A DNA stretch of 53,719 bases, from positions 417,763-471,481 of the forward strand of contig MNCI01005009.1 in assembly GCA_015680685.1 (NCBI GenBank), read 5' to 3'. Origin of the DNA: Gnetum montanum (lineage: Eukaryota > Streptophyta > Gnetopsida > Gnetales > Gnetaceae). The translations under genes were made by a program, and so were the position numbers. Shown here piece by piece: positions 52,697-53,719 of the stretch. Under the pieces are notes generated by a model that did not search any database, was not told the DNA's origin, and worked only from the letters and a program-made list of their open reading frames with translations. Numbering within the stretch: position 1 is the first letter of the stretch; each line of letters starts with the position of its first letter.

Positions 52697-53246
52697 GAGC
52701 ATGTTTTAATACTCTAAAAATGGAAAAAAATGAAAATATCAGCAATTTTTTCAACTAACTAGAAAAAATTATCAATGAGATGACTGTGCTTGATGAAGCA
52801 TAGTTCGATGATATAATTTGCCAAAAAAAATTTCTATTTTTGCTAAAAAATTTGAAGTAAAGGTATCATCCATAGAAGTAGCAAAAGATCTCTTGAGAAT
52901 GATGGTTGCTAAGCTCTACAATATTCTTTCAGCCTTTAAAATCAAGAAAGGTGGAGCTAGTTTTAACGATAACAAGGAGCAAATTCCTTTCAAGGCCAAA
53001 GCTAAAAAGAATGAAGATAAAAGGGGATTGTCAATATCCAAATTTAATTTTAATAAAGAGATTTCTAATCTCACTAGGAAGTTCAAAAGGCTCAGAAAGA
53101 GAAATACTGGTAAAAGGTTAATAAAATATTTCTTTTGTTATTATTATGGTAAAATAGGTCATATGATTGTTAGGTATCCAAAGAAGAAAGAAGAAAAAAA
53201 ATTAGAAAAATTATATGACCAATTTCATGACAAAGAATACTTGCTA
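52697..53246 (+). pseudogene. E8 copia gag, N-terminally truncated
   Basis: Plus-strand relative of E7 gag. It opens in mid-domain with ACFNTLKMEKNENISNFFN, then IINEMTVLDEA, FDDII, and after a frame slip KFEVKVSSIEVAKDLLRMMV, AKLYNILSAFKIKKGGASFN and a Lys/Glu-rich linker. Knuckle near 53137-53180: CYYYGKIGHMIVRY, where the second and last Cys are Tyr but the His is kept. The E7 copy lost the His and last Cys but kept the second Cys. E7 inserted in the codons just before ACFNTL, removing the first third from view. Confidence 0.8.
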
Positions 53247-53625
53247 TAGGTTTGATATATTAAGAGCTCAATTAGCTCAAATACAAAGTCAATTAGAACA
53301 TGTTGAAAATAGCATAGAAATCATGGACATTGAAGAAAACTCTTTTTCTCATTTTTTCCATACTGATATTATAATAGATGAATATCATATTGTTACAAAA
53401 GACTTATCTTTATTTCTAGTCATGATAATGATTATGATTCAGAGGATGATTTTTAAAACTTTATGCATACTAATCCTAATGAATAAGAAACTTCTAGCAC
53501 ATCTGAAACTATAAGATCATTGGAGATAAAAATAGAATAAACTCATTAGATGCAACTAAAACTAAATATGAAGAAGCTGATGACATTGATATAGAATAGC
53601 TAATGGATTAATGAAAGATTATTGT
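53247..53625 (+). pseudogene. E8 gag-pol linker
   Basis: Continues with FHTDIIIDEYHIVTKDL, FLVMIMIMI, HTNPNE, TSSTSET, ATKTKYEEADDIDIE, collinear with 50280-49980 of E7. Ends where a gypsy LTR begins at 53626. Confidence 0.65.
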
Positions 53626-53719
53626 TGATGAGTGGTGAGGTACCCCTACACTCAACCATACAAAACGAGCGTAGCATGCATGATCCGGTCAAACTCCGCA
53701 GACTAAATGCCTAAACGCC
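53626..53719 (-). repeat. E9: start of a gypsy LTR cutting E8
   Basis: TGATGAGTGGTGAGGTACCC then CTACACTCAACCATAC, almost identical to 18500-18540. The left neighbour is copia coding sequence, not a primer site, so this is a 3' LTR or a solo LTR. It continues beyond the window. Confidence 0.85.

Noticed and set aside
1-53719. tRNA or rRNA genes
   Set aside because: The only tRNA-like stretches are the 12-19 base primer-binding sites next to LTRs; no cloverleaf or rRNA block was seen.
1-53719. A functional host gene
   Set aside because: No frame gave a non-transposon domain with plausible exons. All recognisable proteins are gag, PR, RT, RNase H, INT or ORF3 remnants.

Overview
This 53.7 kb window looks like intergenic DNA from a large, repeat-rich seed-plant nuclear genome. 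It is AT-rich and I found no host gene. Almost all recognisable coding sequence is decayed LTR retrotransposon. Most belongs to Ty3/gypsy elements of the Tat/Athila type (LTR ends TGATGAGT...ACTCATCA, tRNA-Asp-type primer sites, gag-PR-RT-RNaseH-INT plus a third 3' ORF). The rest is Ty1/copia with an initiator-Met-type primer site. A gymnosperm or another giant-genome plant is plausible, but the species cannot be read from the sequence.

Layout, using my own labels. E0: tail, polypurine tract and 3' LTR of a plus-strand gypsy element (1-1635). Then an AT-rich stretch with two minisatellites and an ORF3-like remnant (1636-5256). E6: a minus-strand gypsy/Ogre-like fragment with protease and gag pieces, a duplicated leader and an LTR (about 5260-11823). 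E5: minus-strand gypsy RNaseH, RT, protease and gag, with an LTR carrying or adjoining a palindrome array (11879 to about 17830). E2: a minus-strand element with its target duplication GTGTT preserved (18500-25237), carrying gag and ORF3 but no pol. E1: older gypsy pieces cut apart by E2 and E3 (17836-18494, 25243-25689, 38401-38510). E3: a long minus-strand gypsy element, 12.7 kb, with gag, PR, RT, RNaseH, INT and ORF3 (25690-38400). E4: a minus-strand gypsy element whose 3' end is missing (38511-46714). E7: minus-strand copia (46720-52696) inserted in E8, a plus-strand relative (52697-53625). E8 is in turn cut by a gypsy LTR, E9, at the right edge.

Every gene seen is a pseudogene with stops or frameshifts. 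Much of the change looks like C-to-T/G-to-A decay, as expected for methylated, silenced transposons. The order of events can be partly read: E8, then E7 into E8, then E4 into E7; and E1, then E2 and E3 into E1.

The most interesting pattern concerns the LTR promoters. LTR families that share ends, primer site and a conserved R/U5 core carry completely different arrays of short, often palindromic repeats in U3. In E2 and E3 a stretch resembling that element's own U3, with a TATA box, also lies inside the element just before the third ORF. That suggests, without proving, an internal LTR-derived promoter driving ORF3. Four single Ns mark assembly joins; three of them are flanked by exact or near-exact duplications that should not be read as biology.
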